Source of the DNA: Billgrantia zhangzhouensis
GTDB lineage: Bacteria; Pseudomonadota; Gammaproteobacteria; Pseudomonadales; Halomonadaceae
Length of the DNA stretch: 64,000 bases
NCBI RefSeq assembly: GCF_021404465.1
Contig: NZ_JABFTT010000004.1
Location: forward strand, 1-64,000
Direction: 5' to 3'
The translations under genes and the position numbers were made by a program. The notes under the pieces were generated by a model. That model had not been told where the DNA came from and did no database searches. It saw only the letters and a program-made list of their open reading frames with translations. The stretch's first letter is position 1, and each line of letters opens with the position of its first letter. This document shows positions 39,480 through 47,070 of this stretch, piece after piece.

Positions 39480-40511
39480 TTATTGACCCAGGCCGGCCAG
39501 GCGTTGGCCGATAGCGGAATCCTGCCGCGCTTCGCGCAGCGTCATCAGGACTGGCAGACGAAGACGTGGTATCAAGGCCAGGTCGCGCGCTGCGCTGGAA
39601 AAGTCCGCCTTCGGCTGCTGTGCCAGCCGTTCGAGAAAACGCGGCAGCCGCTGGCCGTCTTCCAGATGTTCCCAGCCGCGCGCAGCAATGGCTGCCAACA
39701 GGTCGGGGCCGCAGGCGGCCGGGTCATCGAGCAGCGAGTCGAACCAGAGGCCGGCGATCCCCGTGTCGGCGCCGCCAACGGCCCGGATGCAGGCGCACAG
39801 CGTTTCCAGATGGCCCGCTGCTGCGGCTTGCTCGCCCCGATCGCGCAAGGCGTGCGCAAGCACAGCGGGTATGGCGACATGCTCTAGACAGTAGCACAGC
39901 GAATGCAGCACTTCGTCGGGCAGGGTGGGGAGCGTCGAGGCCAGTAGGCTAGCGGTTTCCTCGTCCAGACGAACGGCGAAGTCGGCCAGTCCCTGCAGCC
40001 CCAGGAACTGCCAATCCACCTGCTGTTGGCCGCTGAGATAGGCTTCCACCGGCTCCAGGTGGGGGCTGGCGGGCTTGCCGGTGTCATGGGTGGCGCGAGC
40101 ATGCAGCACGGCTTGGAAAGGCAGTGAAGGCGTGAAGGCCAGCGGATTGTCGTGCATCAGGTTGTCGATTTCGCCGCTGTCCGAATCGTGACGTTCCGCT
40201 CGCTCGACGTTACGGCCCAGCGTCACGAGCAAGCGTTGCAGGAAGGCGTCGCGAGGGGCGGGAACCAGTTGCCCCTGTTCATCCAGCGGCAGGGCGAGGA
40301 ACCAGATCAGCGGGTCGGCGAGATCTCCAAGGCGAAAGACGATGCCCAGGCGAGCCTGGCCCTGCCAGGGTAACGGCCACGGGCTGGTGTCATTTTCCAG
40401 GTCGGCCAACATTCGTAGCGAGCACGGCTCGACCCTGCGCCCCATGTGATAGAGGCGAACCTCGGCACCGGTGCGGTCGAAGAAATCGTGAAGCGTGTGG
40501 ATCGGCTGCAT
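39480..40511 (-). CDS. DUF3549-like conserved hypothetical protein
   Basis: 343-residue cytosolic protein beginning MQPIHTLHDFFDRTGAEVRL, with LPLDEQGQLVPAPRDAFLQRLLVTLG, then LAFTPSLPFQAVLHARAT; this order is that of the DUF3549 family of Pseudomonas/Halomonas-like gammaproteobacteria. The C-terminal half is helical and Ala/Leu-rich (VLHSLCYCLEHVAIPAVLAH), possibly a helical repeat. The function is unknown. GGGAG lies five bases before the ATG at 40511. It may be co-transcribed with rimB and rimK. Confidence 0.75.
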   Translation of the reverse strand: MQPIHTLHDFFDRTGAEVRLYHMGRRVEPCSLRMLADLENDTSPWPLPWQGQARLGIVFRLGDLADPLIWFLALPLDEQGQLVPAPRDAFLQRLLVTLGRNVERAERHDSDSGEIDNLMHDNPLAFTPSLPFQAVLHARATHDTGKPASPHLEPVEAYLSGQQQVDWQFLGLQGLADFAVRLDEETASLLASTLPTLPDEVLHSLCYCLEHVAIPAVLAHALRDRGEQAAAAGHLETLCACIRAVGGADTGIAGLWFDSLLDDPAACGPDLLAAIAARGWEHLEDGQRLPRFLERLAQQPKADFSSAARDLALIPRLRLPVLMTLREARQDSAIGQRLAGLGQ

Positions 40512-40746
40512 ATGGGCTCCCTTTTGAGCGTGCACTCTACCGTGACGGCCGGGGGGTTGTCAGCCACCCGTCGGCGCGGATCGTCGCAATCTGGTCAAGA
40601 AATGAGCATGCCAGGCGAAGCCCCGTATTCTCTGCTACCGGAGCGGGTTTCCAAAGCTTATCCACAGCCTCTTGCAGCGAATCTGTGCATGACCCTCAAC
40701 TGCCCGGCTACGCTATGGCAGTCATGCATCAATTCAATGTGGAGAT

Positions 40747-40771
40747 GGGAGCCATTCGCTCCCGCTTTTGT
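40747..40771 (+). terminator. Hairpin upstream of the amino acid ABC operon
   Basis: GGGAGC 40747-40752, loop CATTC, GCTCCC 40758-40763, then GCTTTTGTT. It resembles a terminator 65 bases before the solute-binding gene and could end an upstream transcript or act as an attenuator. The rest of the 317-base gap (40512-40828) shows AT-rich sequence near 40770-40810, probably the operon promoter. Confidence 0.45.
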
Positions 40772-40828
40772 TAAAATGGAATAATAGTGTGGGTATCTAT
40801 TACGAATCGATATTTATGGAGGTTGGCC

Positions 40829-41587
40829 ATGTCGTCGCGTGTTCTTGTTGCAGCGGTTATTTCCGGCGCTCTTGCTATCGTGGGAAGCGCTCAGGCCCAA
40901 GATGACGTGCTCAGGGTGGGCATGTCGGGCAGCTATTTTCCGTTCACCTTCGTCGAGCGGGACACGCTCAAGGGCTTCGAAGTAGAGGTCATGCAGGCGG
41001 TTGGCGAAGAGCTGGGACTCGAAGTGGATTTCGTGACCGCCAATTTCTCGGGGTTGTTCGGCATGCTCGAATCGGGGCGCATCGACACCATTGCCAACCA
41101 GATCACCATTACTGAAGAGCGCGAGGCGAAGTACCTGTTCACTGACCCCTACGTCTATGACGGTGCGCAAGTGGTCGTCAGGGCAGGCAACGAGGAGATC
41201 GACGGCGTAGAGGACCTGAAAGGCAAGCGGGTTGCCGTCAACCTCGGCTCGAACTACGAACAGCTGCTGCGCGAGCTGCCTTATGCCGACGAGATCGATA
41301 TCCGCACCTACGACAGCAATATCGAGCAGGATACCGCCCTGGGGCGTGTCGATGCCTTCGTCATGGATCGTGTCAGCGCCAGCCAGGTGATCCAGGAACG
41401 GTCGCTGCCGTTGCAGCTCGCCGGTGAACCGTTCTCGAGTATTCGCAACGCACTGCCGTTCCGCGACACCGAAGCGGATCGCGCCCTGCACGATCGAGTC
41501 GATGAGGCGCTTGCCACCTTGCGTGAAAACGGGACCCTGGCATCCATCTCGGAGCGCTGGTTCGGTACCGACATCACGCGTCCATGA
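40829..41587 (+). CDS. Amino acid (cystine-type) ABC transporter, solute-binding protein
   Basis: 252-residue periplasmic binding protein, family 3. Signal peptide MSSRVLVAAVISGALAIVGS with cleavage after AQA near residue 23. Mature motifs: LRVGMSGSYFPFTFVERDTLKGFEVEVMQ, MLESGRIDTIANQITITEER, and YLFTDPYVYDGAQVVV, as in cystine-binding FliY/TcyJ. GGAGG lies six bases before the ATG. It is the first gene of a three-gene uptake operon. Confidence 0.9.
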   Translation: MSSRVLVAAVISGALAIVGSAQAQDDVLRVGMSGSYFPFTFVERDTLKGFEVEVMQAVGEELGLEVDFVTANFSGLFGMLESGRIDTIANQITITEEREAKYLFTDPYVYDGAQVVVRAGNEEIDGVEDLKGKRVAVNLGSNYEQLLRELPYADEIDIRTYDSNIEQDTALGRVDAFVMDRVSASQVIQERSLPLQLAGEPFSSIRNALPFRDTEADRALHDRVDEALATLRENGTLASISERWFGTDITRP

Positions 41588-41604
41588 TTCACTGAGTGCC
41601 TGTC

Positions 41605-42279
41605 ATGCGTGTTCTCGATCTCGATTACATGCTGGGGCTGATCCCCATCCTGCTGCGCTATTTGCCGCTGACGCTGCAAATGGCGGCGGCAGGAATGGCG
41701 TTTGCCCTGGTGCTCTCCTGCGCTCTCGCGGTCATTCGCGTCTTGAAGATTCCGGGGCTGAACGCAGCGACGCTGCTGTTCATCTCTTTTTTTCGCGGTA
41801 CGCCGCTGTTGGTGCAGCTGTTTCTGTTCTACTACGGCCTGCCTCAACTACTGGCCTTCCTGACGCACATCAACGGCATCACCGCCACCATCATGGGGCT
41901 GACACTGCATTTTTCGGCTTACATGGCGGAGTCGATACGTGCTGCCATCGTAGGGGTCGATCGTAGCCAGACCGAAGCTGCCCTGTCGATAGGCATGACC
42001 AACGGGCAACTGATGCGTCGCATCGTGTTGCCCCAGGCCACTCGCGTGGCTGTGCCCACGCTGATGAACTACTTCATCGACATGATCAAGGCGACTTCCC
42101 TGGCCTTTACCCTGGGTGTCACGGAACTGATGGGGGCAACGCAGAAAGAGGCGGCCGGCAGCTTTCTCTACTTCGAGGCCTTCATCACCGTGGCGGTCAT
42201 GTACTGGATCATCGTCGAGCTGCTGGCCTGGTTCCAGAGATGGCTGGAGACACGACTCAACAGGGCTTATCGCAGATGA
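41605..42279 (+). CDS. Amino acid ABC transporter permease (HisM/TcyL type)
   Basis: About 224 residues with five or so membrane helices. The polar amino acid uptake permease signature is present: LPLTLQMAAAGMAFALVLSC at the start, FFRGTPLLVQLFLFYYGLPQ, and the EAA loop GVDRSQTEAALSIGMTNGQLMRRIVLPQ that docks on the ATPase. In this family the cystine transporters TcyL are closest. The start is ATG 41605 or GTG 41596; both have poor Shine-Dalgarno sites. It overlaps the next gene by 4 bases. Confidence 0.88.
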   Translation: MRVLDLDYMLGLIPILLRYLPLTLQMAAAGMAFALVLSCALAVIRVLKIPGLNAATLLFISFFRGTPLLVQLFLFYYGLPQLLAFLTHINGITATIMGLTLHFSAYMAESIRAAIVGVDRSQTEAALSIGMTNGQLMRRIVLPQATRVAVPTLMNYFIDMIKATSLAFTLGVTELMGATQKEAAGSFLYFEAFITVAVMYWIIVELLAWFQRWLETRLNRAYRR

Positions 42280-43022
42280 TCAAAATCAGCCATCTCGTCA
42301 AGCGATTCGACAATGCAACCGTGCTCGATGGCATCGACCTGGAAATCGAACAAGGCGAGATCATCGTCGTGATCGGCCCTTCGGGGACCGGCAAGTCGAC
42401 CCTGTTGCGCTGCCTCAATTTCCTCGAGCGGCCGGATGCCGGTCGCCTGGTCATTGGTGATCTGGACGTCGACGTTACCCGGGCCAGCCGGGCCGAGATA
42501 CTGGCAGCGAGGCGCCGCACGGCGTTCGTGTTCCAGAACTATGCGCTGTTCGCCAACAAGACCGCGCTCGAGAACATTGCCGAAGGCCTGATCGTGGTCA
42601 ACCGCTGGCCAAAGGACAAGGCGCATGCTCGGGCTCGGGAGATCCTGAAACGCATCGGCCTGGCCGACAAGGCGGATGCCTATCCGGCTTCGCTCTCCGG
42701 CGGCCAGCAACAGCGGGTCGGTATCGGGCGCGCCATGGCAGCTCAGGCCGAGGTGATCCTGTTCGATGAGCCGACCTCTTCTCTCGATCCGGAGTGGGTC
42801 GAAGAGGTGCTCGCGCTGATGAAGCAGTTGGCCCGTGAGCGCCAGACCATGTTGGTGGTGACTCATGAGATGGGGTTTGCCAGGGACGTAGCGGATCGCG
42901 TGGTGTTCATGGAGGGGGGGCGTATCGTCGAGCAGGGGCCGCCTTCGCAGCTATTCAATGCTCCTCAGGACCCGCGTACGCGGGACTTCCTGCGCAAGAT
43001 CCTGGCCGGCCAGCCTGCATGA
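42276..43022 (+). CDS. Amino acid ABC transporter ATP-binding protein
   Basis: 248-residue ATPase of the polar amino acid uptake family. Walker A GPSGTGKST, Q-loop FQNYALFANK, signature [16 protein letters not shown], Walker B VILFDEPTSSLDPE, and H-loop VTHEMGFARDVADR. The ALFANKTALENI stretch is typical of the cystine TcyN/YecC subgroup, supporting cystine/polar amino acid import. The ATG overlaps the permease stop (ATGA). Confidence 0.92.
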   Translation: MIKISHLVKRFDNATVLDGIDLEIEQGEIIVVIGPSGTGKSTLLRCLNFLERPDAGRLVIGDLDVDVTRASRAEILAARRRTAFVFQNYALFANKTALENIAEGLIVVNRWPKDKAHARAREILKRIGLADKADAYPASLSGGQQQRVGIGRAMAAQAEVILFDEPTSSLDPEWVEEVLALMKQLARERQTMLVVTHEMGFARDVADRVVFMEGGRIVEQGPPSQLFNAPQDPRTRDFLRKILAGQPA

Positions 43023-43089
43023 CCAGGCTTCGCATAGGGAGGGCGGGCGAGTTGTGCGATAATGAATGACATGTCCAACAGGAGACGTC

Positions 43090-43422
43090 ATGACCGTACA
43101 TGAGGAGCTCGATGTAGCCCTGCGCCGTCTCGAGGCCACCATGAAGGCTACCAACATGTGGCAAATGAGTGCGCCGGAGCCGGCGGCCTACGAGAGCCGG
43201 CAACCGTTCTGCATCGATACCATGACCTTGCCTCAGTGGCTGCGCTTCGTGTTCATCGTTCGTCTCGATGGGCTGATCGAGGCTGAGGCGCCGATGCCCG
43301 AGAAGTGCGATGTGGCGCCTGTGATCGATACCTATCTGGCCCAGCAGGGGGCGCGAGCCACAGATCGATTGCTGCTGTGCAAGGCGGTGGAAGAGATCGA
43401 TCGGTTGGTCACGGAGAATTGA
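43090..43422 (+). CDS. yqcC: YqcC family protein (DUF446)
   Basis: 110-residue helical protein. LDVALRRLEATMKATNMWQM, then SRQPFCIDTMTLPQWLRFVFIVRLDGLIEA is the YqcC signature (QPFxxDTMxxxQWLQW/F). It is found widely next to truC in enterobacteria, and its function is unknown. AGGAG lies five bases before the ATG. It is followed by a strong hairpin shared with the convergent ompW gene. Confidence 0.9.
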   Translation: MTVHEELDVALRRLEATMKATNMWQMSAPEPAAYESRQPFCIDTMTLPQWLRFVFIVRLDGLIEAEAPMPEKCDVAPVIDTYLAQQGARATDRLLLCKAVEEIDRLVTEN

Positions 43423-43423
43423 G

Positions 43424-43467
43424 CTGAACGCAACAAGGCCCGCAATCGCGGGCCTTGTTGCGTTCAG
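43424..43467. terminator. Bidirectional terminator, 20-bp perfect hairpin
   Basis: A 20-bp perfect inverted repeat: arm 43424-43443, loop AATC 43444-43447, arm 43448-43467. It lies 2 bases after the yqcC stop and 9 bases before the end of the convergent ompW gene. There is no long T run, but the arms contain AACAAGG/CCTTGTT, giving partial T-rich tails in both directions. Confidence 0.85.
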
Positions 43468-43475
43468 AAGGCCGC

Positions 43476-44102
43476 TCAGAAGCGGTAACTGATGCCGGCC
43501 ATGAAGACCCAAGGGTCGATGCTCACTTTGCCCAGGTCCGCGCCATCGAGGCTTACATCGGTATCGATATCCACGTACCAGGCGGCGGCGTTAATGCCCC
43601 AGTTGTCGTCCAGGCGCACGTCTAGGCCAAGCTGCCCGGCCAGGCCCCAGGAGCTGTCGAGTTCCAGATCACCGAGCTCGCTCGATTCGTCGAAGAAGTG
43701 CGTGTAGTTGAGGCCAACGCCGGCGTAGGGCTGAACCTGGGCGCCCGTACCACCCAGCGGGTAGTACTGCAAGGTCAGGGTAGGCGGCAGGTGCTTGGTG
43801 GAAGCAAGGTTCTCTCCATTCAATCGAATGTCGTGCTTGAACGGCAGCGCCGCCAGCAGTTCGACGCCGAGCTTGTCGTGGAACAGGTAGCCCAGGGTAA
43901 AGCCCAGGTTGGTATCGCTGCGTACGTCGACATCGAACGCGCCGTCTGCCAGGCTGCCGTTACTGCTCTTGGGATCGACATGAGCGACACCTACGCGGGT
44001 GATGAAATCGCCCTGGTTATAGGCGAGAGCCTGGCTGCTGGCCAAGAGGGCGGTAGCCGCAAAGCTGGCAGTGAACAGGGTGGGAAGGGCTTGCTTGCGC
44101 AT
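43476..44102 (-). CDS. ompW: OmpW family outer membrane protein (copy 1)
   Basis: 208-residue eight-stranded beta-barrel. Signal peptide MRKQALPTLFTASFAATALL with cleavage after SQALA. Barrel motifs: YNQGDFITRVGVAHVDPKSS (OmpW start), LGFTLGYLFHDKLGVELLAA, LTLQYYPLGG, VQPYAGVGLNYTHFFD, and the C-terminal AGISYRF ending in Phe, needed for BAM assembly. OmpW forms a narrow channel for small hydrophobic molecules. It is a paralogue of the next gene upstream, about 225 bases away, same strand. Confidence 0.93.
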   Translation of the reverse strand: MRKQALPTLFTASFAATALLASSQALAYNQGDFITRVGVAHVDPKSSNGSLADGAFDVDVRSDTNLGFTLGYLFHDKLGVELLAALPFKHDIRLNGENLASTKHLPPTLTLQYYPLGGTGAQVQPYAGVGLNYTHFFDESSELGDLELDSSWGLAGQLGLDVRLDDNWGINAAAWYVDIDTDVSLDGADLGKVSIDPWVFMAGISYRF

Positions 44103-44327
44103 GGGTTGACTCCTGTCATTGGCAAAGGAGCAGCCTGGGCTGCCATCAAACGAAGTCAGTCTACTCAGAGCTTGACAGCGGAATATTGACCCACGGCAAT
44201 AGTTGTTTCGGCAACTAATGAGGTATTTTCGATATTACTTATGGCTTGAAGAGCCGAGCGGGAAGGCTGGGTGACGAAAAACGCCAGGCATGGCCCGGCG
44301 TTTCGATGCGACATGGCTTCGTCAGGC

Positions 44328-44921
44328 TTAGAAGCGGAAGGTAACGCCACCGCCGATAGTCATCGGGTCGACCTTGGCGGTGCCGATGCGCTCGCCGTCA
44401 GCAGAAATGCGGGAATCGACGTCGGCATAGTTGGCAAAGCCGTTGAGCATGAAGTTGTCGGTAATCGCCAGATCGATCCCGACCTGACCCACTGCACCAT
44501 AGGAGCGGCGTGCGTCGATGCCTTCCGGCTCGCCAGAGAAACGGGTGTAGTTGAGGCCCGCGCCGACATACGGTTGCACCTTGGAATCCAGTCCACCGAG
44601 CGGGTAGTAGTTCACCAGCAGGTTGACCGGCATGCGGTCGATGGAGCCTGTTGCGCCGCCGAGCGTCACGTCATGCTCGATTTTCTCGGATCCATTCAGC
44701 TCGATACCCACCTTGTCGTGGAACAAGTAGCCGGCACCATAGGTGAAGCCGGTCTCACCACTACTGATACCGTCGGCGATACCATTGTCGGAACGAGTGT
44801 CGGACTTGGCGAAGCCGCCACGTACGAAAGTATCGCCGGCGCTATAGGCCAGAACTGCTTGGCTGGCGAAGAGAGTACTGGCCGCAAGAGCCACCACAGG
44901 AATCAGACGAATCGGTTTCAT
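44328..44921 (-). CDS. OmpW family outer membrane protein (copy 2)
   Basis: 197-residue OmpW-like barrel. Signal peptide MKPIRLIPVVALAASTLFAS with cleavage after VLA. Shares with copy 1 the motifs GYLFHDKVGIELNG, VNYYPLGGLDSKVQPYVGAG, LNYTRFSGE, and a Phe C-terminus (GGGVTFRF). It is more diverged in the surface loops. AGGGGGA precedes the ATG at 44921. The 225 bases between the copies and the 269 bases upstream are AT-richer and likely carry separate promoters. Confidence 0.92.
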   Translation of the reverse strand: MKPIRLIPVVALAASTLFASQAVLAYSAGDTFVRGGFAKSDTRSDNGIADGISSGETGFTYGAGYLFHDKVGIELNGSEKIEHDVTLGGATGSIDRMPVNLLVNYYPLGGLDSKVQPYVGAGLNYTRFSGEPEGIDARRSYGAVGQVGIDLAITDNFMLNGFANYADVDSRISADGERIGTAKVDPMTIGGGVTFRF

Positions 44922-45191
44922 ATTAGCGTCCCCCTGGTTTCTAACGCCGGAGGTTCCCGGCAGCATTGGACGTTTCCTAGTATACGAACACTGTTTCTAA
45001 AAGTCCTGTTTAATTTTGTTATCGTCGATATAGCGCTGATTGATTGACCCAATCGCGTGAACGCCTAATTTCAAAGCTACGCATATGACAAATAATGTGC
45101 ATTTTTCTGTACAACTATTGTTGTGATGCAGCATGGCGCAGGGAGCGACCAAGGGCTAAGCCTTGGGTAGGTGTTGAGAGGAGAGGGCAAG

Positions 45192-45488
45192 ATGCGGACA
45201 GAGGTTCAGGATCGTCCGATGTGGCTGACGCTGGCCGCCATGCTGGTGGCCGCTGCATTGGCGCTGTGGCTGCTGATTCGTCCCGAACTGCTCAGTGGGC
45301 TGCCGATGTTTCTGCGTATGCCGGCCATCGGGCTGGGCGTTTGGGCGTTGGGAGCGGCCTTCATGCAGCCGCTGGGGCTAGAGTTCCGCCGCCATTGGCT
45401 GCGGCGTGTCACCAACCCGCCATGGAACTGGGCGGTGCTGGGCGCCTTTGCCGTAATTGTAGTGGTACGCGCTTTCTGGTTGGCATGA
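45192..45488 (+). CDS. Small integral membrane protein, hypothetical
   Basis: 98 residues with three predicted membrane helices (MWLTLAAMLVAAALALWLLI; IGLGVWALGAAFM; NWAVLGAFAVIVVVRAFWL) and a short charged loop (GLEFRRHWLRRVTNPP). GAGAGG lies five bases before the ATG at 45192. I recognise no family. It is convergent with putP, separated by a palindromic terminator. Confidence 0.72.
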   Translation: MRTEVQDRPMWLTLAAMLVAAALALWLLIRPELLSGLPMFLRMPAIGLGVWALGAAFMQPLGLEFRRHWLRRVTNPPWNWAVLGAFAVIVVVRAFWLA

Positions 45489-45494
45489 GTGAAA

Positions 45495-45528
45495 AACGAG
45501 AAAGTCGCCCATGGGCGACTTTCTCGTT
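45495..45528. terminator. Bidirectional terminator, 34-bp perfect palindrome
   Basis: Arms 45495-45511 and 45512-45528 are exact reverse complements (17 bp; core GCCCATGGGC, ends with AACGAGAAAG and CTTTCTCGTT). Folded with a small loop it leaves a T-rich tail on both strands. It lies 6 bases after the small membrane gene and 20 bases before the end of putP. Confidence 0.85.
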
Positions 45529-45547
45529 GCGTGATGGTGCTGACCGA

Positions 45548-47026
45548 TTACGCTTCCTCGAAGGTATCGAAGTCGGCGGTAACGCGAAGATCCGGCTCCT
45601 CGGTGGCCAGGCTCGCCACTACGATGGCGATATAGGCCAGGATGACGCCAGGTACGATCTCGTAGAGATCGAAGATGCCGCCGGACAGCTCGGCCCAGAC
45701 CACCACGGTGACGCCGCCCACCACGATGCCGGCCAGCGCGCCCCACTTGTTCATGCGACGCCAGTAGAGCGACATGATCAGTGCGGGGCCGAAAGCCGCA
45801 CCGAAACCGGCCCAGGCGTAGGCGACCAGATCGAGCACGGTGGCATCGGGATTGAGCGCCAGCAGGTAGGCAAGGACGGCAATGGCAATGACGGCCAGGC
45901 GTCCCACCCACACCAGCTCGGTCTGGCTGGCATCCTTGCGGAAGATCGCCTTGTAGAAGTCATCGGTCAGTGCCGAGGAGGAGACCAGCAGCTGCGAATC
46001 GGCAGTGGACATGATTGCGGCCAGGATGGCGGCAAGCAGAATGCCGGCAATCACCGGGTGGAAGATCAGGTTGACCATGACCATGAACACCGTCTCACCG
46101 TCGGCTAGGTCGCGCTGCACGAAGCCCACTCCGAGCAGGCCCACGGCCACCGAGCTGATCAGGGCGATGGCGGTCCAGGTGACCGCAATGCGGCGCGCGG
46201 TAGGAATGTCGCGATCGCTGCGGATGGCGGCGAAGCGAGCGAGGATGTGCGGCTGGCCGAAATAGCCAAGGCCCCAGGCCAGTGAGCTGACGATGCCGAT
46301 GAAGGTCAGCGCTTCGCCAGTCGAGGCATCACGGAACCAGGCCAGCATGTAGGCACTCTCCTCGGCGAGCGCGGCGCCGGCACCGGCGGTGCCGCCCAGG
46401 TCGCCAAAGGCGATGATCGGCACGATGGCGAGTGCCGCTGCCATCATCAGGCCCTGGATCAGGTCGGTCCAGGAAACCGCCAGGAAACCACCGAAGAAGG
46501 TGTAGGAGATCACCGCAATGGTACCGATGGTGACCGCGACGGTGTAATCGTAGCCGAACACCGTCTCGAACAGTCGGCCGCCGGCGACCAGACCGGAGCT
46601 GGTATAGAAGAGGAAGAATATCAGGATGAACACCGCCGAGATGACCCGTAACAGCTGCGAGTTGTCACGGAAGCGATTGGCGAAGTACTCGGGCAGGGTC
46701 AGGGCGTCGCTGACCTTGAAGCTATATAGGCGCAGTCGGCGCGCCACGATCAGCCAGTTGAGCCAGGTGCCGATCAGCAGGCCCACGGCGATCCAACTGG
46801 CAGAGATACCGCTGACATAGGCGGCGCCGGGCAGGCCGAGCAGCAGCCAGCCCGACATGTCGGAGGCACCGGCGGAGATCGCCGAGGTCCAGGGCCCCAG
46901 CGAGCGCCCGCCCAGGATGTAGTCGGAAAGGTTGGTCGTGCGCTTGTAGGCGACGATACCGATGCCGAGCATCAACAAGAGGTACACCACGAAGGTGAAA
47001 CCGATAGCCATGTTATTCTGAACCAT
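45548..47026 (-). CDS. putP: Sodium/proline symporter PutP
   Basis: 492-residue member of the SSS family with 13 predicted helices. MAIGFTFVVYLLLMLGIGIVAY, then GGRSLGPWTSAISAGASDMSGWLLLGLPGAAY is the PutP signature (helix 2 with the Na+/proline residues), and GLGYFGQPHILARFAAIRSD is another family block. It brings proline in with sodium, for osmoprotection or as carbon and nitrogen source. AGGAA lies 8 bases before the ATG. It follows putA (44 bases between) in the same direction. Confidence 0.95.
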   Translation of the reverse strand: MVQNNMAIGFTFVVYLLLMLGIGIVAYKRTTNLSDYILGGRSLGPWTSAISAGASDMSGWLLLGLPGAAYVSGISASWIAVGLLIGTWLNWLIVARRLRLYSFKVSDALTLPEYFANRFRDNSQLLRVISAVFILIFFLFYTSSGLVAGGRLFETVFGYDYTVAVTIGTIAVISYTFFGGFLAVSWTDLIQGLMMAAALAIVPIIAFGDLGGTAGAGAALAEESAYMLAWFRDASTGEALTFIGIVSSLAWGLGYFGQPHILARFAAIRSDRDIPTARRIAVTWTAIALISSVAVGLLGVGFVQRDLADGETVFMVMVNLIFHPVIAGILLAAILAAIMSTADSQLLVSSSALTDDFYKAIFRKDASQTELVWVGRLAVIAIAVLAYLLALNPDATVLDLVAYAWAGFGAAFGPALIMSLYWRRMNKWGALAGIVVGGVTVVVWAELSGGIFDLYEIVPGVILAYIAIVVASLATEEPDLRVTADFDTFEEA

Positions 47027-47070
47027 GAGGGGGTTCCTTCAAATGTTGTTGTGGTTGATGACGAGCGCGG

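Noticed and set aside
40747..40771. Riboswitch upstream of the cystine-type ABC operon
   Set aside because: Only one simple hairpin with a T-rich tail; no S-box, lysine or T-box features are visible.
44160..44220. FNR-like site TTGAC-CCAC-GGCAA before ompW
   Set aside because: Only loosely palindromic; two or more mismatches from TTGAT-N4-ATCAA, too weak to call.
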